Assembly: GCA_023665325.1 (NCBI GenBank)
Contig: JAMPED010000005.1
Coordinates: forward strand, 72,800-107,076
DNA from: Acetobacter sp.
Lineage (GTDB): Bacteria; Pseudomonadota; Alphaproteobacteria; RF32; CAG-239
Length of the DNA: 34,277 bases
Direction: 5' to 3'
The notes beneath the pieces are model-generated. The model worked only from the letters and a program-made list of their open reading frames with translations. It did not search any database and was not told the origin of the DNA. The translations under genes were made by a program, and so were the position numbers. Below, one piece after another: positions 5,753 to 12,600 of the stretch (position 1 is its first letter; each line of letters begins with the position of its first letter).

Positions 5753-6751
5753 TTAAAGCAAGCCATTCCAACAGAGTTTTGCGAAAATTGGTTTGTTGAG
5801 GTCAAGTTCTTCCACCAACTCAAAAGGTTTCTTGTTAATTTCAATCGTAGTTGTTGTTGCTACGGCATCTTTGATAGTTTTGACAGTGGCACTCGGCAGT
5901 TTTGCTCTCCCGATACAAGACGAGAGATAAACGAAGCACTCATCATTATCTTCAAGGTATTGTAGAGCCAAACGGCGTGCATAAATGTTCAGCGTCACAT
6001 CAGCCTTGCTACCGTCTTTAGTCCACGGGCATCCACCACCAATCGGGGCTGCTGTACTGTAAAAGTCGCACGCAAGCTTCCGCCCGGTAATTCCACAGTC
6101 AGCAACAGAAGAGTGGGTTTTAAAAGAACCAGTCCCATTAACAATTAGATTGTCAGGCATTGCTCCTAATGTTTTAATGATAAAAAATGTTAAATCTTCA
6201 GGTTCAAGCATTGGAATAGCCACAACAACAGTTTCAATGTGTCCGTAATGGCTAAGTGTAATCTGTGTTTTAATATCAATGCCAAGATTTTTACTCTCCC
6301 GAGCCTTGATATAAAGAGCATTGTTAAGATAACGTGCGAGATACTGTTCTTTGCTGATAAGCCCATCACCTTTACACGCATATCCGACAAATACGCCTTG
6401 GTCACCCCAGCCAGTAGCGACACCTTGTGTAATCTCAGCCGATTGCTGTCCAATAAGATTGATAACATTAACATTGCGAATATTTAGAGCATAATTCCCC
6501 CAAATATCGGCGTATCTTTCGTCATAACCGACTTCTCGCAGAGCATTTTTTACAAAATCCTCCACGTTTGTTAAATCGACATTACCTTTAATCTCGCCAC
6601 CCAGAACAACCGTATTATCTTTAACCATCACTTCAACGGCATATTTGACTTGCTCATCTTGGGCAATCATTCGGTCTAAGATATAACTTGAAATATAGTC
6701 CGCCGTTTTATCCGGATGTCCGAGCGACACCGCCTCAGCAGTCTTTTTCAT
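5753..6751 (-). CDS. metK: Phage-type S-adenosylmethionine synthetase
   Basis: Makes S-adenosylmethionine from methionine and ATP. A 332-aa protein, shorter than typical MetK (about 380-400 aa). Family motifs present: GHPDK (11-15, ATP site), GQQSAEITQGV (101-111), GDQG (116-119), GSFKTHSSVADCGITGRKLACDFYS, APIGGG with TKDGSK (236-249). The acidic and basic active-site blocks are therefore kept while connecting regions are shortened. ATG at 6751 is chosen over an upstream non-ATG start because AAAGGA lies 6 bases ahead and the family N-terminus begins there. It is followed by the Mom-like and methyltransferase genes, so it may raise the SAM supply for DNA modification. It is clearly not the housekeeping copy by position and divergence, though I cannot see the rest of the genome. 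Confidence 0.85.
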   Translation of the reverse strand: MKKTAEAVSLGHPDKTADYISSYILDRMIAQDEQVKYAVEVMVKDNTVVLGGEIKGNVDLTNVEDFVKNALREVGYDERYADIWGNYALNIRNVNVINLIGQQSAEITQGVATGWGDQGVFVGYACKGDGLISKEQYLARYLNNALYIKARESKNLGIDIKTQITLSHYGHIETVVVAIPMLEPEDLTFFIIKTLGAMPDNLIVNGTGSFKTHSSVADCGITGRKLACDFYSTAAPIGGGCPWTKDGSKADVTLNIYARRLALQYLEDNDECFVYLSSCIGRAKLPSATVKTIKDAVATTTTIEINKKPFELVEELDLNKPIFAKLCWNGLL

Positions 6752-6860
6752 CTGTTTTCCTTTCTTGCATAAAAAAATGCCCACAGACAGCAATGTCTAC
6801 GGACGACCAAAATATAAAAAAGGGATGATTTCATACCTCATCCCTAATTATACCTGTTTT
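6752..6860 (-). promoter_or_regulatory. SAM synthetase leader with two terminator-like hairpins
   Basis: On the minus strand: ACAGGTATAAT, then hairpin AGGGATGA/TCATCCCT (6821-6845) and TTTTTT. After that comes a second 9-bp hairpin (CCGTAGACA/TGTCTGTGG, two G-U pairs) followed by GCATTTTTTT, then the SD. The first unit has a covarying copy at 7972-8020. TATAAT could be a -10 element, but no good -35 is visible. Possible attenuator; no known SAM riboswitch class recognised. Confidence 0.55.
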
Positions 6861-6909
6861 ATAAACTATTTTTTGATTTTATTTTACTCAATTTTGTTGC
6901 ATAAAAGAG

Positions 6910-7866
6910 TTACGCAATCATTTTTGTTGAATTTAAATTTTCAATCAATTTTATAGCTTTTTCTTTTTCAGAAGTTACTAATTTGGTTTTATCTAAAATA
7001 TATTTAGGAAACTTAAAGGCTAAATAATTATTTTTAAACCATTCCCTAAAAATAGGTAATACAGCTATTGGATATCCCCACGATGGTTGAGGGTTTGATT
7101 TAGATTGAGGATAATACTCAGGATAATCATGATCATATTTTATTCTATCTCCATACTCCGCTGACAAGTTTTGCTCAGTCCAATATCTACTCCAAATCTG
7201 TCCAACGCTAATATCAGGGATAACATTATCACTAATTGTTAAGCCACTCTCAATCATATCAACAAATAAACCTGCAATTTCATTAAAAACACTAAAATAT
7301 TTATTTGGAACAGCATTTTTTACTAATGAAACTCGATCATGATAATACCGCCAAGATGTAAGCTGTTTTTGTTCGGGATTATATCCAACAGCCTTATAAA
7401 TAAATTCCCTAAATGAGTATCTAGCGAGTAAACGATAATTATTTAACGCTTCTTTTTTTACATCTGTAGCTTCAAATGCATAATACTCAAGAATAGCCAT
7501 ACAAACAACATCTGGATAGGCGTATATAATTCTTCCGTCTTTTCTAGTCTCTATATATAATTTATCTTCAGTATATCCTTGGGACGCTAAATGTGATTTT
7601 ATAAAATGTAGTCTTTTCTTTTTAGAAATATCTACGTTTCTTTCCTGTTCCCACTCTTTAGAAATAAATCCAATATGCGCATTTTCAATTCCGCATAATA
7701 CTGCTAAACCTCGTTGGCTTAAAAATGGAGTACCATTATCTAACACTCCCATTTCTATTCCATTGACATCACGAGTTATTTCAACACCAATATCTAAAAC
7801 ACCCTGTTTGGGACTGATTTTCTTTAAGCCTGTATTAATAGCTAACGCATTGTTTTTAATTGTCAT
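6910..7866 (-). CDS. P63C-domain / BstA-like phage protein
   Basis: A 318-aa protein. The N-terminal third (MGVLDNGTPFLSQRGLAVLCGI, then DGRIIYAYPDVVCMAILEYYAF) resembles the DNA-binding N-terminus of phage antirepressor-like proteins. The C-terminal region (YHDRVSLVKNAVPNKYFSVFNEIAGLFVDMI...PDISVGQIWSRYW...YGDRIKYDHDYPEYYPQSKSNPQPSWGYPIAVLPIFREWF) is typical of P63C-like proteins. Family knowledge: BstA, a prophage-encoded abortive infection protein, has a similar architecture, so phage defence or regulation is possible. The ATG at 7866 (MTIKNNALAIN) has AAAGGGA 8 bases upstream, so the longer frame to 7989 is not used. An inverted repeat TTATTG-AAA-CAATAA lies 44 bases ahead. Confidence 0.75.
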   Translation of the reverse strand: MTIKNNALAINTGLKKISPKQGVLDIGVEITRDVNGIEMGVLDNGTPFLSQRGLAVLCGIENAHIGFISKEWEQERNVDISKKKRLHFIKSHLASQGYTEDKLYIETRKDGRIIYAYPDVVCMAILEYYAFEATDVKKEALNNYRLLARYSFREFIYKAVGYNPEQKQLTSWRYYHDRVSLVKNAVPNKYFSVFNEIAGLFVDMIESGLTISDNVIPDISVGQIWSRYWTEQNLSAEYGDRIKYDHDYPEYYPQSKSNPQPSWGYPIAVLPIFREWFKNNYLAFKFPKYILDKTKLVTSEKEKAIKLIENLNSTKMIA

Positions 7867-7909
7867 TTTGCGATTCCCTTTATTGTTTATTATATACGAT
7901 ATTATGTAG

Positions 7910-7924
7910 TTATTGAAACAATAA
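7910..7924. promoter_or_regulatory. Inverted repeat upstream of the P63C gene
   Basis: TTATTG/CAATAA with a 3-base spacer, in the AT-rich leader of the P63C gene. A possible operator; no promoter match is convincing. Confidence 0.3.
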
Positions 7925-7971
7925 AAAGCAAGTATTGGTGAGAAAATTTTTACATGTTTTTTAAGATATAA

Positions 7972-8020
7972 TAAAAAAAGGGGCGACATTCATACCATCG
8001 CCCCGATTATACCTGTTTTT
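7972..8020 (-). terminator. Hairpin plus U-tract, covarying twin of 6821-6860
   Basis: On the minus strand: AAACAGGTATAATC, hairpin GGGGCGA/TCGCCCC (7980-7986, 7998-8004), then TTTTTTT. It can terminate the DUF6362 transcript. The same unit lies at 6821-6860 with two compensatory stem changes and a conserved GGTATGAA loop core. Confidence 0.8.
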
Positions 8021-8057
8021 GTAGATGTTTTTTATGAAAATGTAAACCCCAAATATG

Positions 8058-8438
8058 TCAATGACACTTTTTACGCCCGTATTGGATTTTGATAAGTGCC
8101 TTATCATAGAGGATAGCTAACCTTTGCCGAGAAATACCAAACTCGCGACATAGAAGTTTCCACGGAATTCTGTTCGCCCGTTTCCACAAGAGTTTCCGTT
8201 CATCTGGTGTTAACAGAGGGAGCCAGTCTAAAACCACACATTCCCAAAGAGCAATTTGCTCTTGATTGGGACGAATTTTCAGAGGTTTCCGATCCATAAA
8301 AATCATTTCTTGCTCAGTATAAACAATATCTGGCATGCAGCACCGATACTTCGGCGCGCGAACAGCTGGAAGCAAACGATCAACATAAGCGGCTGTTTCC
8401 AAATCATCTTTGATTTTTTCAATAATCTCATCCGTCAT
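8058..8438 (-). CDS. DUF6362 family phage protein
   Basis: A 126-aa protein matching the pattern of DUF6362: AAYVDRLLPAVRAPKYRCCMPDIVY at the N-terminus, WLPLLTPDERKLLWKRANRIPWKLLCREFGISRQRLAILYDKAL at the C-terminus. The last 45 residues form a helix-turn-helix typical of this family, so DNA binding is likely. Such genes are common in prophages of Alphaproteobacteria; the exact role is unknown. It starts 2 bases after the stop of the upstream gene with GGCGG ahead, so it is in one operon with ORFs 8440-9093 and 9086-9292. Confidence 0.75.
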   Translation of the reverse strand: MTDEIIEKIKDDLETAAYVDRLLPAVRAPKYRCCMPDIVYTEQEMIFMDRKPLKIRPNQEQIALWECVVLDWLPLLTPDERKLLWKRANRIPWKLLCREFGISRQRLAILYDKALIKIQYGRKKCH

Positions 8439-8439
8439 T

Positions 8440-9093
8440 TTACACCGCCTTTACATGACTTAGCATATCAGAACAGACGTTTGACATTGTTTCCATCTCC
8501 GAATACGACAAACCATTATCTTTACAAAACCATTTCCGAACAGCTTTTCGCCAATCCAGCGCAATATACTTCTTGCCATTCATCCAACCGCGCTCTTCGT
8601 TCCACTTCACAAAAGCCTTAACATCAATCGTATATCCACTTTCCACACAGTACGCCGCCACCTCATCTACACTCGGTGCGCCGACAAATTCCGTTTTTTC
8701 CACAGATACTGAACCTTTATCTTTATCTACAGATTCATATACATTTACAGATTCATTCTCCTTCTCCGATTCATCTGATGGGGAGCTAAGGGTGTTTGCT
8801 TGCGTTTTGCTAGAACTTTGCTTAAATTTTGCTTGACGCTTGCTTCCACCTTTTGCGCCATTTGCTTGACGCATTTCGCGCATTTCCAAATATTTAGTAT
8901 TGTTTTTCTCAATTGTTTCTTGAATCATTTCAAAACGCTGCTTAACACGAGGTGGCATCTTAAAAGAAACGTCACCGTAAAAATTCATTTCGCATAATGC
9001 GATTATCAAATCAGCAATCTCGTTTTTCCTAAAATTATGCACAGCAGCAAGGAATTCAGCGGAGTAGAGAATAAATGAAGTTTTCTTATCCAT
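8440..9093 (-). CDS. DUF6291-like phage replication-type protein
   Basis: A 217-aa protein. N-terminus MDKKTSFILYSAEFLAAVHNFRKNEIADLIIALCEMNFYG, then a charged linker rich in Ser, Lys and Glu (about residues 75-130), then a C-terminal module (PSVDEVAAYCVESGYTIDVKAFVKWNEERGWMNGKKYIALDWRKAVRKWF) frequent in phage replication-initiation or DnaD-like proteins. The linker with ANGAKGGSKRQ matches the usual layout of DUF6291 proteins. The ATG at 9093 (MDKK) is chosen because GGAGG lies 5 bases ahead; a GTG at 9099 would overlap the SD. It overlaps the upstream ORF by 8 bases. Role in element replication is inferred. Confidence 0.7.
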   Translation of the reverse strand: MDKKTSFILYSAEFLAAVHNFRKNEIADLIIALCEMNFYGDVSFKMPPRVKQRFEMIQETIEKNNTKYLEMREMRQANGAKGGSKRQAKFKQSSSKTQANTLSSPSDESEKENESVNVYESVDKDKGSVSVEKTEFVGAPSVDEVAAYCVESGYTIDVKAFVKWNEERGWMNGKKYIALDWRKAVRKWFCKDNGLSYSEMETMSNVCSDMLSHVKAV

Positions 9094-9292
9094 TAGCACC
9101 TCCGTCCTTTGAGGCTTTTTTGATACATTTAATGCCTTGTATCCATTCTAAAGCAAGTTTTGTGCGCCGAACCTCATCTCGAATTTGCTGTTCTAACTTA
9201 TCCAATGCCGACATTTCCAAATCCAAGAGATAAACCACAGGAATTTGGCGGATTTCTTCAGTTACATAGATAAATTTTTCACGTTTTCTCAT
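9086..9292 (-). CDS. Hypothetical 68-aa phage protein
   Basis: A small charged protein with a central helical segment (LDLEMSALDKLEQQIRDEVRRTKLALEWIQGIKCIKKA). No family recognised. It ends inside the start of the DUF6291-like gene (ATGGATAA overlap), which implies translational coupling. Its SD (AAAGGA) lies in the 3' arm of an 8-bp inverted repeat (9295-9333). Confidence 0.6.
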   Translation of the reverse strand: MRKREKFIYVTEEIRQIPVVYLLDLEMSALDKLEQQIRDEVRRTKLALEWIQGIKCIKKASKDGGANG

Positions 9293-9294
9293 CA

Positions 9295-9333
9295 GGTGTT
9301 CCTTTCAAAATTTGTTAATCCAATAGGAACACC
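9295..9333 (-). promoter_or_regulatory. SD-sequestering inverted repeat ahead of ORF 9086-9292
   Basis: Perfect 8-bp arms GGTGTTCC (minus 9333-9326) and GGAACACC (minus 9302-9295), with 23 bases between. The second arm contains the GGA of the ribosome-binding site 3 bases before ATG, so the hairpin would block initiation. Confidence 0.6.
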
Positions 9334-9360
9334 CGTGAGAAGATTAAAATCGTTTCCATT
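9329..9360 (-). repeat. Shared 32-bp leader block, copy 1
   Basis: 27 of 32 bases match 12240-12271. On the minus strand it runs from AATGGAAACGATTTT to ACGGGTGT. Both copies precede a gene start by 20-40 bases. It overlaps the end of the sigma-like gene and supplies one arm of the inverted repeat at 9295-9333. Confidence 0.65.
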
Positions 9361-9844
9361 ATTTTAGTTTTTTGCGCACTTTTTCAAAAAACTTATAGAT
9401 AGTTTTTTTACTTATATGTAAATCTCTTGAAATTTGGTCAATGCTGTTACCCTGTAAAATCTTTTGAATAACAACTTTTTCCTTATCAGAAGCGATTTTC
9501 CAAACCTTAGCTAAAACAGCTTGATTGCTAATATCAGGCTCTTCGCTTTTAAAATAAGAAAACTCCTCATCAGTGTAGTTAGCTGACGAGGAGTGTAGAA
9601 AATCGCGGCGAAGATATCTTTTTACCAGTAAGTTCGTAGCATATTGCTTTAGTGCATGTACCACAAGTGCTTCATCCGGATTGGGAACGGTATAAAATCG
9701 CTTTAAATAAAAAAGGAGAAGATCTTGGGTTAAGTCTTCTTTGTCTTCATAGTTAAACAATGGGGTTGATAACAATCTCCGAATTTGCGATAAAATTGTT
9801 ATGCGGACATACTCAGGTAGTCCGTTAAAAATGTTAAGATTCAT
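9359..9844 (-). CDS. ECF-sigma-like / sigma-70 region 4 regulator
   Basis: A 161-aa protein with a region-2-like segment (YEDKEDLTQDLLLFYLKRF, about residues 32-50) and a C-terminal region-4 helix-turn-helix (VVIQKILQGNSIDQISRDLHISKKTIYKFFEKVRKKLK). This is the layout of small ECF-type sigma factors found in phage and plasmid elements. It could direct element promoters, which would explain why many leaders here lack a -35. The region 2 match is weak, so a simple HTH activator is the alternative. The ATG at 9844 has AGAGG 8 bases upstream, inside the arm of a perfect 11-bp inverted repeat. Confidence 0.7.
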   Translation of the reverse strand: MNLNIFNGLPEYVRITILSQIRRLLSTPLFNYEDKEDLTQDLLLFYLKRFYTVPNPDEALVVHALKQYATNLLVKRYLRRDFLHSSSANYTDEEFSYFKSEEPDISNQAVLAKVWKIASDKEKVVIQKILQGNSIDQISRDLHISKKTIYKFFEKVRKKLK

Positions 9845-9846
9845 AA

Positions 9847-9883
9847 AATAAACCTCTTAAAATTTATGGATGAGAGGTTTATT
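9847..9883 (-). promoter_or_regulatory. Perfect 11-bp SD-sequestering hairpin ahead of the sigma-like gene
   Basis: AATAAACCTCT/AGAGGTTTATT arms (9847-9857, 9873-9883) with a 15-base loop. On the minus strand the 3' arm holds AGAGG, the only SD for the ATG at 9844. Folding would strongly limit translation; a thermosensor, protein-controlled or antisense switch is possible. Confidence 0.7.
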
Positions 9884-10002
9884 GTCTTTCTAAAACTTTA
9901 GATATACAATTTAATAACATCAATTAAAAATTGAAAAATAACAAAAATCTAACATTTATATACTATAAATAACTTTTTCTCTTGTGTACAAACTTGTGGA
10001 AA

Positions 10003-11664
10003 TTATTTGATAAATCCGTACTTTAGACGTTGTTCCCTCCAAAGGATTGGAATCGCAGAATTCAAGACTTTTGTTAAAGTTAGGGTTTTAGGATAAACCC
10101 CATCAATAACTGCGGTAATAATATCAGGGGCTAAGTTGGTTAGTCTCAAGATTTTTCCTACAAATTCACGGCTTAATCCCTCTTGTTTGGCTAATTCTTC
10201 AAGGATTAATCCCTCTTTATTCATTCTCTCCTGCCATGAAAAGGCTTGTATCACTGTAGCATACAAAGCATTACATTCTTCCCGTTTATATTCTTCAGGT
10301 GCAAATATTTTAACACTTCCTCGTTTACGATGTAGACTAACACGGTAGATGATTTCATTTTTTTCGGCATCTATGTTATTTGGAAATAGTTGCTCTTTCA
10401 TTTTATCATCCATTAGGTTAATAGCGAGTTCTGTATATATTATTTTTATTCGGTCATTATTAACCCGCACTTTTTTAATCAATAATTCTATTAAATGCCG
10501 TTGGGCAATATTTGATAAACGAGATATAAAATCCTTTGCATTTTTCAATTTATCAATAACCTGAATATCACAAATATTAGGCTGTTTTAAACGAACTTCG
10601 TCTACAAGTCTTGATAAAATTTGGGGAGAGCGAATAATCAATTGTATTTGTTCTAATACAAAATTATCCATAATTCCTGCTGGAATACTACCCACTTGAC
10701 AATGTTTATAACCTTCTTTGACTGCTCGAATTGACGTGTAATACTCATAAACATTATTATTTTTATTTGAAACCGTAGAAATCATAGCTCTTTGACAACA
10801 TTCACATTCTAATAATCCTTTTAATAAAGCGTGTTCTTTGAAACGTGAGGGAGCTAACCTGCCTGCACGATTAGTATTTTTGATTTTTTGCACCTCATCA
10901 AACAGTTCTTGAGAAATAATAGCTTGGTGTTGTCCTTTATATACATTATCTTTGTATGCTATTTTTCCTGTATACAATATATTTTTTAATATCTTACTTA
11001 CATTTATATGGGTAAACATTTTTTTATTTTTTGTAGTATAATCATTTTGATTAAGCCAATCTTTAACTCCTACTTCAGAACGATAAATAAGGTACTGTTC
11101 AAATATCAAACGTACAATTTTTGCCTCTTTCTCATTTACAACCATTTTTTTATTTACAATATCGTAACCTAGTGGGACAACTCCGCCCATCCACATACCT
11201 TTTTTCTTGGAAGCCGCCACTTTATCACGAATACGCTCAGTTATCACTTCGCGTTCAAATTGGGCAAAGGAGAGGAGAACATTTAACATAAGCCTGCCCA
11301 TAGAATCATAAGTGTTAAAATTTTGTGTAACAGACACAAATGAGCATTGATTACGATCTAGCACTTCCATTAGCTTAGCAAAATCTATCAGAGAACGTGA
11401 TAAACGATCTATTTTATAAACTACAATCATATTAATTAAACCTTTTTCCACATCTTCCAGTAACCGCTTTAATGCAGGTCTTTCCAATGTTCCACCTGAA
11501 AAGCCACCATCATCATAACGTGTTGGCAATAGTTCCCAACCTTGACTCATTTGACTTTTGACGTAGTTTTCGCCCGATTCTCGTTGTGCGTCTAATGTAT
11601 TAAACTCTTTATCTAAACCCTCATCGGTTGATTTACGGGTATAGATGGCACACTTAATTGTCAT
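10003..11664 (-). CDS. Large serine recombinase (integrase)
   Basis: A 553-aa site-specific recombinase for integration and excision of the element. The N-terminal resolvase domain has the nucleophile in YTRKST (Ser12), then DDGGFSGGTLERP and YKIDRLSRS (83-91). The recombinase domain follows (VPLGYDI...NILYTGKIAYKDNVYKG), then a zinc ribbon starting with CECC (287-290) and a later Cys. The C-terminal tail carries a helix-turn-helix (LEELAKQEGLSREFVGKILRLTNL), typical of the alphaproteobacterial DUF2924-linked recombinases. ATG at 11664 overlaps the end of the DUF2924 gene by 11 bases. Being the first large gene in the transcribed direction, it marks the right-hand part of the element. Confidence 0.95.
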   Translation of the reverse strand: MTIKCAIYTRKSTDEGLDKEFNTLDAQRESGENYVKSQMSQGWELLPTRYDDGGFSGGTLERPALKRLLEDVEKGLINMIVVYKIDRLSRSLIDFAKLMEVLDRNQCSFVSVTQNFNTYDSMGRLMLNVLLSFAQFEREVITERIRDKVAASKKKGMWMGGVVPLGYDIVNKKMVVNEKEAKIVRLIFEQYLIYRSEVGVKDWLNQNDYTTKNKKMFTHINVSKILKNILYTGKIAYKDNVYKGQHQAIISQELFDEVQKIKNTNRAGRLAPSRFKEHALLKGLLECECCQRAMISTVSNKNNNVYEYYTSIRAVKEGYKHCQVGSIPAGIMDNFVLEQIQLIIRSPQILSRLVDEVRLKQPNICDIQVIDKLKNAKDFISRLSNIAQRHLIELLIKKVRVNNDRIKIIYTELAINLMDDKMKEQLFPNNIDAEKNEIIYRVSLHRKRGSVKIFAPEEYKREECNALYATVIQAFSWQERMNKEGLILEELAKQEGLSREFVGKILRLTNLAPDIITAVIDGVYPKTLTLTKVLNSAIPILWREQRLKYGFIK

Positions 11665-12076
11665 TTTGTTTCCCCTTTATTCCAAAAAAGTAATTTCCTG
11701 AGATTTTTTTGCCGGTAATTTGAAATGCCACCGCTGACAAACTCTTGTAAAATTTTTCTTCAAATTGAAAACCTGCGGTGGTTACAACTACATTATATTC
11801 TTTGCCAAGATAATGTCGCACAATCCTTGTTCCGACTGGCGGTAAGTTAGAGCTTTTAACACGCTTCATACGTTTTTTAGGAGCATTATTTATTAAAAAA
11901 TTTCTAATGTGATTTGGCAAACCACCGTATGCCAACTCTTGTATCCGATATGCCAATTTTACGATGTAAAATCGTTTATTATACCAAATCGGCTCACTCC
12001 TGAAATATTTTTTCCACATTTCTTGTAATTCGCTTACACTCATTTCGCTAAGAGCTTCTATATCATTTTCCACCAT
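11654..12076 (-). CDS. DUF2924 family protein
   Basis: A 140-aa protein with the standard family pattern: ELQEMWKKYFRSEPIWYNKRFYIVKLAYRIQELAYGGL, then PPVGTRIVRHYLGKEYNVVVTTAGFQFEEKFYKSLSAVAFQITGKKISGNYFFG. DUF2924 genes regularly sit directly upstream of a serine recombinase in Alphaproteobacteria, as here with an 11-base overlap. A recombination directionality or accessory DNA-binding role is often guessed but not proven to my knowledge. ATG at 12076 overlaps the upstream 52-aa ORF by 14 bases, with AAAGGAG ahead. Confidence 0.9.
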   Translation of the reverse strand: MVENDIEALSEMSVSELQEMWKKYFRSEPIWYNKRFYIVKLAYRIQELAYGGLPNHIRNFLINNAPKKRMKRVKSSNLPPVGTRIVRHYLGKEYNVVVTTAGFQFEEKFYKSLSAVAFQITGKKISGNYFFGIKGKQNDN

Positions 12077-12221
12077 TATGAACTCCTTTCTTAGCAGAAT
12101 GTTTGCTTGGAATTTCCTTATTATCCAGTCCTTTTTGCACTATTTCAGAACTATTATCGCCTTTAATTTGGGCTATTAATTCTGGCAGTAGTATGTCTAT
12201 AATTTTTTGTATATCTGTCAT
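12063..12221 (-). CDS. Hypothetical 52-aa protein, first gene of the recombinase operon
   Basis: Starts MTDIQKIIDILLPELIAQIKGDN with GGAGG 6 bases ahead of the ATG at 12221, so the longer open frame to 12308 is unlikely. It overlaps the DUF2924 gene by 14 bases, giving a tightly coupled three-gene operon with the recombinase. The second half (LDNKEIPSKHSAKK) is encoded by DNA resembling the leader repeats of the cargo ORFs (best with copies 4 and 6). No family recognised. Confidence 0.6.
   Translation of the reverse strand: MTDIQKIIDILLPELIAQIKGDNSSEIVQKGLDNKEIPSKHSAKKGVHNGGK
12077..12129 (-). repeat. Leader-repeat-like stretch inside the 52-aa ORF
   Basis: Minus-strand blocks CTGGATAATAAGGAAATTCC and CCAAGCAAACATT match leader repeat copies 6 and 4. 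As in those copies it lies directly ahead of a gene start (DUF2924), but here it is within a coding frame. Confidence 0.5.
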
Positions 12222-12239
12222 GATGAACCTCCGACAGAA

Positions 12240-12271
12240 ACACCCGTAAGAAATGAAAAATCGTTTCCATT
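12240..12271 (-). repeat. Shared 32-bp leader block, copy 2
   Basis: 27 of 32 bases match 9329-9360, same length and orientation. It lies just ahead of the SD of the 52-aa ORF. May be a binding site or RNA element shared by two element operons. Confidence 0.65.
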
Positions 12272-12308
12272 TTATTTGATGAATTTTTAACAGATTGAAT
12301 TTACACAA

Positions 12309-12560
12309 AAATAAAAGATATCATTATAACTGTTTAGACAATAAATCTGATAGTGAGGAATAGATGAATGGAATTTGGTCGCTAATACCTAAAAGAAACT
12401 CTGTTTTTTATTAAGATTGAAAAGGTGTTGATTTTTAATTTTCTCGTATTATAAAAATAATAAAGAAAAGGGGTGAAAGAATATTATTGAGAACTTTATT
12501 TAGTTAAAACAGTAAGATAATTGAAATATGTGTTTTTGCTTTAACTATTAAGAAGGACTA
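12309..12560. other. AT-rich non-coding region at the element edge
   Basis: No gene seen. A minus-strand TATAAT (12328-12323) lies about 100 bases ahead of the 52-aa ORF and could be its -10 box, but no good -35 is present. The element's attachment site is expected in or near this stretch, since serine-recombinase genes normally lie next to one end; no duplicated att core can be identified without the other end. Confidence 0.35.
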
Positions 12561-12600
12561 CCAATAAAAAAGGACCTCGTAAGAGGTCTTTTTTTATTGG
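12561..12600. terminator. 40-bp bidirectional terminator palindrome
   Basis: Arms CCAATAAAAAAGGACCTC and GAGGTCTTTTTTTATTGG around loop GTAA, with one G-U pair. A-rich and T-rich flanks make it a terminator in both directions. It begins the tandem repeat region. Confidence 0.8.

Noticed and set aside
5593..5965. Open frames on both strands over the GC-rich patch and the SAM synthetase 3' end
   Set aside because: They overlap the well-supported SAM synthetase or the terminator hairpin, and lack ribosome-binding sites and family features.
6752..6909. SAM riboswitch ahead of the SAM synthetase gene
   Set aside because: No core of a known SAM riboswitch class is visible, and the main hairpin has a twin ahead of an unrelated gene (P63C).
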